NCBI GenBank assembly: GCA_900553885.1
Contig: USFD01000092.1
Location: forward strand, 1 to 11,748
DNA: 11,748 bases
From: an uncultured Ruminococcus sp.
GTDB taxonomy: Bacteria; Bacillota; Clostridia; Lachnospirales; Lachnospiraceae
Direction of reading: 5' to 3'
The translations under genes were made by a program, and so were the position numbers. Under the pieces are notes generated by a model. That model searched no databases. It saw nothing but the letters and a program-made list of their open reading frames with translations, and was not told the origin of the DNA. Positions 1-7,083 of this stretch are shown here, piece by piece (within the stretch, counting starts at the first letter, position 1; the number at the start of each line of letters is the position of its first letter).

Positions 1-82
1 CATCCTGCCCTGTGAAGCCCGGACTTTCCTCGTCTGCGGCCTTTCGGCACCTGCAGCCGCGATTGTCTGTCTTACTTAACAC
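1..82 (-). ncRNA. rnpB: RNase P RNA, 5' part (runs off the left edge)
   Basis: This is the 5' end of the catalytic RNA of ribonuclease P, which removes the 5' leader from pre-tRNAs. Read on the minus strand it contains the universally conserved block GAGGAAAGTCCGGGC (31 to 17), followed by ACAGGGCAGGATG (13 to 1). This is the P4-proximal CR-I region and what follows it in bacterial type A RNase P RNAs. Upstream, GACAGACAATCGC and a GC-rich stem closed by a GAAA-type loop (around 60 to 32) fit P1, P2 and P3. The 5' end is inferred from the promoter at 91-119 and may be any base around 84 to 80. The larger 3' part of the gene is outside the window. Identification is by recognising the conserved core; the 5' end is inference. 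Confidence 0.93.
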
Positions 83-90
83 AGATTTTC

Positions 91-119
91 ATTATACTAT
101 TTTCAGACGCCTTCGTCAA
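91..119 (-). promoter_or_regulatory. Sigma-A promoter of rnpB, overlapping the end of rnhA
   Basis: On the minus strand there is TTGACG (119-114), a 17-base spacer and TATAAT (96-91). This is a near-perfect vegetative promoter whose start would fall about 7 bases downstream, near position 84, just ahead of the RNase P RNA. The -35 box and most of the spacer lie inside the last codons of rnhA, and the -10 box is just past its TGA stop (105-103). Strong promoters are expected for rnpB, so position and strength agree with the call. Confidence 0.88.
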
Positions 120-576
120 CGCTCAGATCATCTCCGTCCGCCGCAGAAGTAGCAAGCTGGTCGCAGCGTTCGTTCTGCGGATGTCCGTCATGGCCTTTTA
201 CCCAGTGAAAAGATACACTATGGGGTTCTTTTGCCTGAAGAAGACGTTTCCAGAGATCAATATTTTTTACCGGCTCATTTTTTCCTCTTTTCCAGCCTTT
301 TTTTATCCAGCTGTCCACCCAGTGCTGGTTAAATGCATTGACGACATACTGAGAATCCGAATAAACTTCCACCGTACACGGACGATTGAGAGCTTCCAGT
401 CCGGCAATCACTGCCATCAGTTCCATCCGGTTATTTGTCGTACGGACATATCCTCTTGAAAGTTCCTTTACATGTAGTTTTCCTTTGGAATCCACGTATT
501 CAAGCACACTGCCGTATCCGCCGGGTCCGTCCGGATTCCCCCGGGCCGCCCCGTCTGTATATATTTTTACAACCAT
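103..576 (-). CDS. rnhA: Ribonuclease HI
   Basis: A 157-residue protein of normal family length that cuts the RNA strand of RNA-DNA hybrids (R-loops, Okazaki primers) in the cytoplasm. All four catalytic carboxylates are visible: D8 in YTDGAARGNP, E52 in NNRMEL, D74 in VYSDSQYV and D139 in NERCDQLA, with the helper His at H129 in VKGHDGH. The tryptophan- and lysine-rich basic handle (about residues 86-98, WVDSWIKKGWKR) is present, so this is the handle-bearing E. coli-like type. The ATG is preceded by AAAGGAG at a normal distance. The gene follows the metallo-hydrolase gene by 31 bases and appears to be the last gene of the phosphorylase operon. Its 3' end carries the -35 element of rnpB. No terminator lies between it and rnpB. 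Confidence 0.96.
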   Translation of the reverse strand: MVVKIYTDGAARGNPDGPGGYGSVLEYVDSKGKLHVKELSRGYVRTTNNRMELMAVIAGLEALNRPCTVEVYSDSQYVVNAFNQHWVDSWIKKGWKRGKNEPVKNIDLWKRLLQAKEPHSVSFHWVKGHDGHPQNERCDQLATSAADGDDLSVDEGV

Positions 577-607
577 TTTTTCTCCTTTCCCTTATCTCCG
601 CAGATTT

Positions 608-1297
608 TTAACCGTCCAGCAGAAAAGACTGTCCTTCTTTGTCAATTCTCACTATTTTATCCTGATAATCTTCGGTACATTTCTCCAGGAGAAGGCGGTC
701 GAATATATCATACGTTTCCCAGAAATGCATAGGGAAAACCCTTGCAGTTTCCGTACGCTTCATAAAGCAGTCCAGCCCCCAGCAGTACTGCTCTCCCAGG
801 CGCGGATCAACAGGGACAAACGCCACATCAATCTTCTCTTTCTGAAGCTTATTGATCTCTGACTGATAGGACCGGCGCATTTTGGTATTATATTCCTCCA
901 GTTCTCCTTCCCAGTGCCACCAGTTCAGATCACCGGCGTGATAGATTGTTCGGTTTTTATATTTCACAAGAAAAGCCACCCCTTCATCATTGGAACGAAG
1001 GGTCGTAATATCAAGCCCCAGGATTTCTCTGTGCTCATTTGGCCGGACAAAAATAACATCCTCTTCCTCCTGCGCAGGTATATCGTCTGAAAGAATAAAC
1101 CGGATCTGCTGAAATATATCCCTGAGGCGGAAAATATCCTTTCCGTAGTGGTCATAATGAGAATGGCTGACAAAAACAGCCATCTTTTTATCCGGATCCA
1201 TCTTCGGCAGCTCTCCCTTATAGTAGTCAAACAGGAGATACATATCCTCCACTTCTGCCAGAAAACCGCTGTGCCCCAGGTATGTCACTTTTATCAT
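608..1297 (-). CDS. Metallo-beta-lactamase-fold hydrolase, substrate unknown
   Basis: A 229-residue soluble protein with the single-domain MBL fold. The metal-binding signature is intact: H45-x-H47-x-D49-H50 in SHSHYDHYG, then H120 and D123 in YHAGD, and a late H191 in FPMHFWE. It starts with the typical first strand, ending in a YLGHSGF turn, that is seen in UlaG/UPF0173-like hydrolases. That resemblance suggests a hydrolase of a phosphoester, lactone or related small molecule, but the substrate cannot be read from the sequence. The tryptophan-rich stretch at about 125-129 (NWWHW) beside the active site is unusual and may shape the pocket. Its ATG overlaps the stop of the MogA-like gene (ATGA, 1297-1294), with GGAGG about 9 bases upstream inside that gene, so the two are probably translationally coupled. 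Confidence 0.85.
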   Translation of the reverse strand: MIKVTYLGHSGFLAEVEDMYLLFDYYKGELPKMDPDKKMAVFVSHSHYDHYGKDIFRLRDIFQQIRFILSDDIPAQEEEDVIFVRPNEHREILGLDITTLRSNDEGVAFLVKYKNRTIYHAGDLNWWHWEGELEEYNTKMRRSYQSEINKLQKEKIDVAFVPVDPRLGEQYCWGLDCFMKRTETARVFPMHFWETYDIFDRLLLEKCTEDYQDKIVRIDKEGQSFLLDG

Positions 1298-1761
1298 AAA
1301 CTGAGTTCCTCCACAACCTGCACCACTTCCGGAAGAATATACTCCATATCGTCTTTTGCTGTCTTTGCACTCTCCGGAAGATTGATCAGCAGGGTTTTCT
1401 TTCTTATGCCTGCAGCGGAACGGTCCAGTATGATTTTCTTTGAATAACGGATATTGTAGGCTCTCAGCGCTTCCGGTATTCCCGGCAGAAGTCTGTCCGC
1501 CACATCCATCAGCGCATCCGGCGCGCAGTCTTCTTCTCCGTACTCTACCGCGCCTGTAGTCAGAATCAGATCAACAGCGGATGAATCGGAAAGCTGTCTC
1601 ATAACCTCAGCCGTCATAGCTCTGTCACTGGGAAGCGCTCCCGCCGCCTTTACCTGAAATCCGACCTTCTCCAGCATGCGCTTCAGCGCCGTAGCTGCCG
1701 CGCTCTCAGCTTTGGCTTTATAAATACCGGAATCTATCGTAAATATTGCTGCTCTCATCAT
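1294..1761 (-). CDS. MogA/MoaB-like (MoCF-fold) protein with altered binding loops
   Basis: A 155-residue protein that aligns over its full length with the MogA/MoaB domain, which in classical members binds molybdopterin and adenylates it. The scaffold is clear: LILTTG (65-70), an Asp-Cys-Ala-Pro segment equivalent to the DVTP motif (D78), LPGIPEALR (92-100), and AAGIRKKTLLINLP (116-129). Two aspartates that appear to match the catalytic pair of E. coli MogA are kept (D46, D78). The GGTG loop, however, reads GAVE (70-73), and the NLPGxPK loop reads NLPESAK (127-133). No other molybdenum-cofactor gene is in the window. It may act on another nucleotide-like ligand or have lost catalysis. Two adjacent ATGs are possible starts; AAAGGGG upstream fits either. 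The stop overlaps the next start. Confidence 0.72.
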   Translation of the reverse strand: MMRAAIFTIDSGIYKAKAESAAATALKRMLEKVGFQVKAAGALPSDRAMTAEVMRQLSDSSAVDLILTTGAVEYGEEDCAPDALMDVADRLLPGIPEALRAYNIRYSKKIILDRSAAGIRKKTLLINLPESAKTAKDDMEYILPEVVQVVEELSL

Positions 1762-1805
1762 AAGTACCCCTTTCTTCTATACTCCGCCTCCGCGGATTCT
1801 TCCAT
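1758..1805 (-). CDS. Possible 15-residue ORF leading into the MogA-like gene (30 residues if a TTG start is used)
   Basis: Between the amidohydrolase and the MogA-like gene lies an open frame reading MEESAEAEYRRKGYL. Its TGA overlaps the next ATG (ATGA, 1761-1758). An AGGAAA lies just before its ATG (1805-1803). A longer version could begin at TTG (1850-1848), behind an AGGGGA that is part of the end of the amidohydrolase gene, giving 30 very charged residues. It could be a leader peptide that couples translation into the MogA-like gene, or chance open frame in a 96-base gap. No protein family is recognised. Confidence 0.25.
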   Translation of the reverse strand: MEESAEAEYRRKGYL

Positions 1806-1857
1806 TTTCCTGTCTGTTTTGTAAATCTCTTTTCTAATGTCTGTCCGCAAAGGATTC

Positions 1858-3144
1858 TCAGTCCCCTGCTCCTAAAATTCTTTTTACAGTCTCACCGGCT
1901 TTCTCATAGATCTTGCTCGGACTGCATCCTATGAAAAATTCCCCGTCCCGGTAAAGGACTTTTCCTCCAACCATAGTCATCTTTACATTCTGCTTGCTTC
2001 CGCTGTATACGATATTCTTCTCAATGTTCTGAAGCGGCTGCATATTCGGCTGCATCAGATCAATCATAATCAGATCCGCCTTTTTCCCCGGCGCCAGCCT
2101 GTCGCATTCCGGAAGCCCCATCGCATGCGCGCCGTTTACAGTTGCCATCTGAAGCACTTCTCTGGCGGGAACCACCTCCGGATCATCACATACCACTTTC
2201 TGAAGTCCGGTCACAAGAAACATTTCCCGGAACATGTCCAGACAGTTATTGCTTGCTGCTCCGTCCGTTCCGATCGCCAGCGGAATTCCTTCATCAAGAT
2301 ATCTTTTTACCGGGGCAATGCCGCTTGCGAGTTTCAGATTGGAAGCCGGATTGGTAACCACATACAATCCACGCTTTTTAATAATGTCGAAGTCTCCTTC
2401 GTCCATATGCACACCGTGGAACAGTCCGCCTCCGTGCCGGAAGAGCCCCAGAGAATCCATATATGCCACAGGGGACATGCCTGTTCTTGTTCTGCAGTCC
2501 TCCACTTCCTTTTTTGTCTCTGAGCAGTGCACATACACAGGAATCTGATATTTTTCAGAAATCGCAGCCAGGCCCTCCATCATTTCCCGGCTGGTTGTAT
2601 ATTCTGCATGAAATCCCAGCTGATAGGAAATAAGCCTGTCCTCATCCTGATTATAAGTATGATAATCTGCCTCAACCTGTTCCAGAGTTCCTCCGAAATT
2701 ATTGATACTCTCACAGAACACGTTGCGGAAACCGCACTCCCGCATGGCTTTGGCGCCGTCTGCCCGGAACATATACATGTCAAATACGGCGGTAATACCG
2801 CTGGTCAGATACTCCATCACTGCCAGTTTTGTCTGCCAGTAAACGTCTTCTCCGGTCAGTTTTGCCTCTGCCGGAAATACTCTTGTATTCAGCCATTCAT
2901 CCAGCTTCATATCGTCTGCATGAGAGCGCAGAAATGTCATGGCAGAATGAGTATGCGCATTTTTAAAACCAGGCAGAATCAGATTTCTCTGTGCGTCAAT
3001 CTGTTCGTCCCAGATTGTTTCTCCTCCGTCTTTTTCCGGCCCGACATAAGAAATCGTATCACCGTTGATCCAGATCTCTCCGTCAAATATGGGCTGATCC
3101 GGCTCCATAGAAAGTACTCTTGCATTATATATCCTTGTTTTCAT
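1858..3144 (-). CDS. mtaD: Amidohydrolase, 5-methylthioadenosine/S-adenosylhomocysteine/adenosine deaminase type
   Basis: A 428-residue metal-dependent hydrolase of the MtaD/TrzA/AtzA group, full length for the family. Such enzymes deaminate the adenine ring of S-adenosylhomocysteine, methylthioadenosine or adenosine to the inosine-type product. Metal and catalytic residues are in place: H64 and H66 in NAHTHSAM, H206 and E209 in VHCSET, H243 in LFHGVHM, and D294 in GTDGAASNN. The family's C-terminal strand GKKADLIMIDL (353-363) is also present. It sits 20 bases behind the purine nucleoside phosphorylase gene, which would cleave inosine made here, so an adenosine salvage role is likely; exact substrate preference is inference. 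The ribosome site is weak: AGGAAG nearly touches the ATG and AAAGGA is about 12 bases away, so translation may depend on the upstream gene. A guanine deaminase or chlorohydrolase label is less likely. Confidence 0.85.
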   Translation of the reverse strand: MKTRIYNARVLSMEPDQPIFDGEIWINGDTISYVGPEKDGGETIWDEQIDAQRNLILPGFKNAHTHSAMTFLRSHADDMKLDEWLNTRVFPAEAKLTGEDVYWQTKLAVMEYLTSGITAVFDMYMFRADGAKAMRECGFRNVFCESINNFGGTLEQVEADYHTYNQDEDRLISYQLGFHAEYTTSREMMEGLAAISEKYQIPVYVHCSETKKEVEDCRTRTGMSPVAYMDSLGLFRHGGGLFHGVHMDEGDFDIIKKRGLYVVTNPASNLKLASGIAPVKRYLDEGIPLAIGTDGAASNNCLDMFREMFLVTGLQKVVCDDPEVVPAREVLQMATVNGAHAMGLPECDRLAPGKKADLIMIDLMQPNMQPLQNIEKNIVYSGSKQNVKMTMVGGKVLYRDGEFFIGCSPSKIYEKAGETVKRILGAGD

Positions 3145-3164
3145 CTTCCTGCCCGTTCCTTTCT

Positions 3165-3986
3165 CTACATCTGTTCAATCGTTTTCGTTACAAGCCGCTC
3201 AAAATCTCCGGACCGCTGATCAGCAACAGCCTGGACGTCCAGATGGCTCAGTTCTTCATCAGATAACCCGCTTGCCATATTGGAAATACAGGAAACTCCG
3301 CACACGCGTATTCCCGCATGACGCGCCGCCATAGCCTCGCATGCCGTACTCATTCCCACAGCATCTGCCCCCAGCGCCGCATACATCCGGATCTCCGCCG
3401 GACTTTCAAAATTCGGTCCTGTAGTCTGCAGATAAACACCTTCCTGAATGGCAATCTTCTCCTCTTCTGCTGTTTTCCGGATCAGATTCATCAGATCCGG
3501 ATCATAAATATGCGTCATATCCGGGAACCTTTCCCCCAGCTCGGATACATTTTCGCCGATCAGAGGAGAAGGAACAAAACTGGAGATCTGATCTGTAATC
3601 ATCATAAAATCTCCCACCCGGAATCCTTTTTTTATTCCCCCGGATGCATTGGTAAGGAAAAGAATCTCTATTCCCATCCGTTTCATCAGACGGGTCGGAA
3701 GAACAACGTCCTGCATAGAATATCCCTCGTAATAATGAACCCTGCCCTTCATAACAACAGCAGGAACATCTCCGATATATCCCAGCAGGAATTTCCCGTC
3801 ATGCCCCTGCACGGTAGACACCGGGAATCCCGGAATATCTCCGTAAGGAATCTCCTTTTCTACTTTCATATTCTTTGCATATCCGCCCAGCCCTGAACCG
3901 AGAATCAGTCCTACCCTGGGCACAAAATCAGTTACTGACCGATAATATTTATAGCAGGTTTCCAGTTTTTCATATAGTACACTCAT
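3165..3986 (-). CDS. punA: Purine nucleoside phosphorylase, trimeric class I
   Basis: A 273-residue cytoplasmic enzyme that splits inosine or guanosine (and deoxy forms) with phosphate into the base and (deoxy)ribose-1-phosphate. The class I signature is complete: GSGLGG (30-35) with the phosphate-binding serine S31, GHDG with H62, GRVHYYEGY (81-89), TNASGG (112-117), the base-binding GPNFESPAE (190-198), GADAVGMSTA (206-215), and N236 in SNMASG with H248 matching the human N243/H257 positions that favour 6-oxopurines. Length is standard. It is the first gene behind the promoter at 4017-4045, with GGAGG about 8 bases before its ATG. The deaminase gene follows 20 bases later, making a logical adenosine-to-hypoxanthine pair. 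The hexameric DeoD class and MTA phosphorylase are less likely because of the Asn in the base pocket. Confidence 0.93.
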   Translation of the reverse strand: MSVLYEKLETCYKYYRSVTDFVPRVGLILGSGLGGYAKNMKVEKEIPYGDIPGFPVSTVQGHDGKFLLGYIGDVPAVVMKGRVHYYEGYSMQDVVLPTRLMKRMGIEILFLTNASGGIKKGFRVGDFMMITDQISSFVPSPLIGENVSELGERFPDMTHIYDPDLMNLIRKTAEEEKIAIQEGVYLQTTGPNFESPAEIRMYAALGADAVGMSTACEAMAARHAGIRVCGVSCISNMASGLSDEELSHLDVQAVADQRSGDFERLVTKTIEQM

Positions 3987-4016
3987 TTTTTTGCCTCCAT
4001 TAAGCCCTTTCCTTGT

Positions 4017-4045
4017 ATTATAATATCCCCTGTGTCCGGGTTCAA
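4017..4045 (-). promoter_or_regulatory. Sigma-A promoter of the phosphorylase-deaminase-mog-mbl-rnhA operon
   Basis: Minus strand: TTGAAC (4045-4040), exactly 17 bases, then TATAAT (4022-4017). The start is expected near 4010, giving a leader of about 24 bases with the GGAGG of the phosphorylase gene in it. No operator or riboswitch can fit in so short a leader. The 41 bases between this promoter and the helicase stop hold no hairpin, so helicase transcripts may read into this operon. Confidence 0.85.
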
Positions 4046-4086
4046 GCTTTAGTTTCTGCGTTTCCTTCTTTCTTTTCTGTATTTTC

Positions 4087-6783
4087 TTATTCTAAATTTC
4101 CTCTGACATATTTTTTCTGATCCGCACATCGGTCATTGAGGTTAAAGAAAGACGAGGCCCTGGCTTCAAGAAGCACTCTGCGTCCGGAGGGATTTCTGGT
4201 GTATACCAGACGGTATTTTCCCATAGAGGACTGCATGGCTCTCTGAAAAATTTCCGCCTTCTGACGGGAACCGGCAAACACTTCCGGCACACAGTAATAC
4301 TCTTTTCTGCCCCCGGTAAGCAGGTAGCGCTGATTCCCGGCCGGAGCCATTACCTGCCGGAGAGAATCCGCGTAAATCTTTTTTTCCCGTTCTGTTCCTC
4401 CCTGAAGCCAGCAATAAAATGTAAATTCTCCGCTCCTCTCTGTCATAACCTGGCATGCTGAAGTAATACAGCCGGCTTCCCTCAGGGCCGCAAGCACGGA
4501 ATTTCCAAGAGCATGAAATCTTTTTTCCGGGAAAAAGAGCCGGATAATTCTGTTTCCATATACAGCCGTGCAGAAAAAGAATAAACCTGTAATCAGGAAA
4601 AACGCCGGATTTTCCCAGCCTCTTCCTGTTCGAATTAAAAAACGGAAAAGCATATTGCAGATCTGAATTATGGTACAGATAATCTGAGCTGCCAGTGCAT
4701 GATAAAATCTGATCCCGCGGCGCAGTGATTTGCGTTTTACCGCACACGACTCTGCAATTTCCAGTCTGCCGCCCGGCGGCAGGGCATTCTTCCACTGCTG
4801 CGCCACAGTATCTCTTTGTCCGCTTCTGACTGCCATTTCCTCATTCATTTCTGCCACATGCTTTCGGGTAAATGGCGCAGATATAACGGACATCCGCTCT
4901 ATTCCGTTCTCGATCACATTTCCGTCATAGCTCACACCCAGCACGCCTTCCATTCTCCGCTTCAGAGTATAATAATCTTCGGACAGTTCCGGATTTTCAA
5001 TTCCCATCCTTCTCTTTTCCTTTGATTCTTTCGCATCACAGATGCATACCAGATGCCAGATATTGCTCACTTTATCCGGATGTTTCATATCTCTGCGGAT
5101 CGCTCTTCCGCGCATCTGTGCAGACGTTACATAGGCCCCTACATAACTTGCCAGAATCAGGGAGTTAACACAGGGAGAATCCCATCCTTCTCCCAGCAGA
5201 GATCGGGTTCCGGTCAGGATCTGTATATACCCGCGTTCAAACACACGGGTCACAGCCCGGATACAGGCATCTTTTTTTCCTGTAAGACACAATTCGCTGT
5301 ATCCCAGCGCTTCCCCCTCTGCGCCCATCAGCCTGCGAAATGCAGGGAACTCCCCGGAATTCTTACTCCCGACCTCCTCAAGGAATGCTTCCACAGCCGT
5401 ATCCGGAAGAATGATGCGTGTTCCGCAGAGAACCCCCAGCCTCCATCCTGCTCCTTTTCGTCTCAGCAGTTCAAATACCGGAAGAACTCCGGTTGCCGGA
5501 AGCTCTCTTTCCGGATTTCCAATCGCGTCTCTGTACTCCTGCCGGATATAGTCGGTCAGGATCAGCATTCTTAGATTTTCCCCAAGAGAAGCATGTTCGC
5601 ACGCAGCTATCTGCAGAATACTGTTCATTTTTCCGCTGCTGTTGATTAGCATTTTCTCCAGTTTGTCATTTACAAGGAAATCCACCTTTCGCTGCCTAAG
5701 AAGGCCTCCTGCTTTCAGCTCTTTTTCAAGAACAGCTCTGAATTCTTCCGGAACCGTGCAGCAGTCCCCGCTGCCGTAAAGAATCCCCTGAAGGAAATGC
5801 CCCATCCACTTTTCATCCATTTCCGGAAGAACGTTTACTCCCAGGACCCGGAGCCACTGACCGGAAAACGGAATTCCCCGGGCCTGGCAGTAAATAAGAA
5901 GGCCAGACAGGTACTCCGGATTCTCCAGCATAGAATCACAGAATTCCTCATATCTGAAAAGCGCCTTATGAGAAGCCGCTATTTCATAAAGCTGCCTGTC
6001 CTCCATCAGAATCTGAAACATATGATCCGCTGTCTCCCGGAAGCGGCACACCTGCCGGTCTTCTTCCGCAGACGGGTAATTAAACCATACATAGTCCTGA
6101 TGCGGGCAGAGACTGCCTTCTCTGACAAGCTCCGGCACAGTTATCTCTGCATCAACAGGGCCGCACATTCGTATATACCTCTCCCATTGTCCCGGTGTAG
6201 AATCATAGGGCGGTGTTGCCGTCAGAGCAATCACTGTCACATCTCCGATCTGGTTCATAAAAGCCTCCAGAGCCTTCCACCACTCGCTTTTCAGATGATG
6301 GCACTCATCCAGACAGATTGTGCCGATCCCCGCCTTTTTCAGCGTGTGGATCAGCTGAAAGCCCGAAAAATCTGTTTCTTCCTCTTCTCCCTTTTCCTTT
6401 GTCTCATCCCCGTCCTCACTTTTCCCGGTCATGCCGCAGAACAAAGTCTGATAGGTCACAGATGTAATCAGTCCGGGACAGCGTATATCGTCAGAAAAAT
6501 ACTGCTCCGCCTCTTTTCTTTTTCCCGGAGATACAAAGGATTCACGAATTCTCCCCAGCCACTGCTGCTGTATAATAATCCTTGGAGAAAGAATCAGACA
6601 GGGCTTTCCGCTTCTTCGTATCAGCTCAATTCCGAGTGTCGTTTTTCCGGCGCCCGGGGCCGCCACAATATGGATTCTTTTATCTTCCAGATAAGTGTCC
6701 GCCTCCCGGAGGATCCTTGCCTGATATTCCCGCCATACTCCCCGGAACGACAACACCCCTTCATATACATTCTTACTTTGCAT
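4087..6783 (-). CDS. SF2 helicase (ResIII/DEAH-like) with a membrane-anchored C-terminal extension
   Basis: An 898-residue protein. The N-terminal lobe has a Q-motif-like REYQARIL (18-25), Walker A APGAGKTT (42-49), motif Ia LILSPR (63-68), motif II DECH (159-162) and motif III TATPP (188-192). The second lobe has LTGTRSLLGEGWDSP (523-537, motif V) and QMRGRAIRR (556-564, motif VI with the arginine fingers). A helical insertion of about 200 residues (roughly 200-400) separates the lobes, and an acidic Glu-rich loop lies at 121-138. After the helicase core come a basic patch (683-689), two hydrophobic segments (about 693-716 and 726-748) separated by a short loop, and a soluble tail of about 150 residues that I do not recognise. 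The predicted topology keeps both ends in the cytoplasm. The core is related to type III restriction and UvrB-like helicases, but no partner nuclease or methyltransferase is nearby. DNA or RNA substrate and role are unknown; repair, defence or membrane-linked nucleic acid work are all possible. AGGAG lies about 9 bases before the ATG. Confidence 0.82.
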   Translation of the reverse strand: MQSKNVYEGVLSFRGVWREYQARILREADTYLEDKRIHIVAAPGAGKTTLGIELIRRSGKPCLILSPRIIIQQQWLGRIRESFVSPGKRKEAEQYFSDDIRCPGLITSVTYQTLFCGMTGKSEDGDETKEKGEEEETDFSGFQLIHTLKKAGIGTICLDECHHLKSEWWKALEAFMNQIGDVTVIALTATPPYDSTPGQWERYIRMCGPVDAEITVPELVREGSLCPHQDYVWFNYPSAEEDRQVCRFRETADHMFQILMEDRQLYEIAASHKALFRYEEFCDSMLENPEYLSGLLIYCQARGIPFSGQWLRVLGVNVLPEMDEKWMGHFLQGILYGSGDCCTVPEEFRAVLEKELKAGGLLRQRKVDFLVNDKLEKMLINSSGKMNSILQIAACEHASLGENLRMLILTDYIRQEYRDAIGNPERELPATGVLPVFELLRRKGAGWRLGVLCGTRIILPDTAVEAFLEEVGSKNSGEFPAFRRLMGAEGEALGYSELCLTGKKDACIRAVTRVFERGYIQILTGTRSLLGEGWDSPCVNSLILASYVGAYVTSAQMRGRAIRRDMKHPDKVSNIWHLVCICDAKESKEKRRMGIENPELSEDYYTLKRRMEGVLGVSYDGNVIENGIERMSVISAPFTRKHVAEMNEEMAVRSGQRDTVAQQWKNALPPGGRLEIAESCAVKRKSLRRGIRFYHALAAQIICTIIQICNMLFRFLIRTGRGWENPAFFLITGLFFFCTAVYGNRIIRLFFPEKRFHALGNSVLAALREAGCITSACQVMTERSGEFTFYCWLQGGTEREKKIYADSLRQVMAPAGNQRYLLTGGRKEYYCVPEVFAGSRQKAEIFQRAMQSSMGKYRLVYTRNPSGRRVLLEARASSFFNLNDRCADQKKYVRGNLE

Positions 6784-6821
6784 CCTTACCGTCTCCTAAG
6801 TATATCTTAATCCGTAAACAT

Positions 6822-6850
6822 ATTATATCCCCTCTTCGCCAATAAGGGAA
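6822..6850 (-). promoter_or_regulatory. Probable promoter of the helicase gene
   Basis: A perfect TATAAT (6827-6822) lies on the minus strand, 38 bases before the helicase ATG. At 17 bases spacing the -35 position reads TTCCCT (6850-6845), which is poor. Transcription would begin near 6815, giving a leader of about 30 bases. The -10 is convincing and the -35 is not, so the promoter may need help or be weak. Confidence 0.55.
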
Positions 6851-6904
6851 CCTTTGGGAATTCGGATTTTTCGAAGGGAATCTCCGGCAGCAGCAAAAAG
6901 AAAT

Positions 6905-7055
6905 AAGAAGTCAGGAAAGTGTTTGAAAGACGCATTCAGAAGAAGGGGACAGGGAATTCTGATTCCGTTATTTTTCTTAACTCATTCCAGAACCATCAGA
7001 ATTCCCTGTCCCCCTCTTCTGAAAGGTGCATCAAAAAACTTCCTGGCCTTTCATT
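6905..7055. repeat. Long inverted repeat A, REP-like core with 27-base arms
   Basis: Arms 6937-6963 and 6995-7021 are inverted copies of 27 bases with a single mismatch, separated by a 31-base loop. The core of the arm reads GGGGACAGGGAATTC. The one mismatch would be a G-U pair in RNA copied from the minus strand but A-C in the plus strand, a small hint that the minus-strand RNA is the one that folds. Weaker inverted similarity continues outward to about 6905 and 7055 (for example CAGGAAAGTGTTTGA against CAGGAAGTTTTTTGA). It has no U-tract, so it is not a simple terminator. GGGGACAGG-type palindromes are known as REP-like elements in several bacteria, but membership in such a family is inference. 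Confidence 0.8.
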
Positions 7056-7083
7056 TTTCTGTTTCTCAGTCCGAAAAATTCCT

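Noticed and set aside
1858..1863. Frameshift at the end of the deaminase gene, joining the open frame downstream
   Set aside because: The protein already has normal family length and ending, and the downstream frame does not resemble a deaminase C-terminus.
2527..3219. A 230-codon plus-strand open frame opposite the deaminase
   Set aside because: Shadow of a clearly functional gene; no domain, no promoter and no ribosome site.
5797..6810. A 337-codon plus-strand open frame opposite the helicase
   Set aside because: It is antisense to an intact helicase with all motifs, shows no family motif and is rich in residues typical of reverse-strand shadows.
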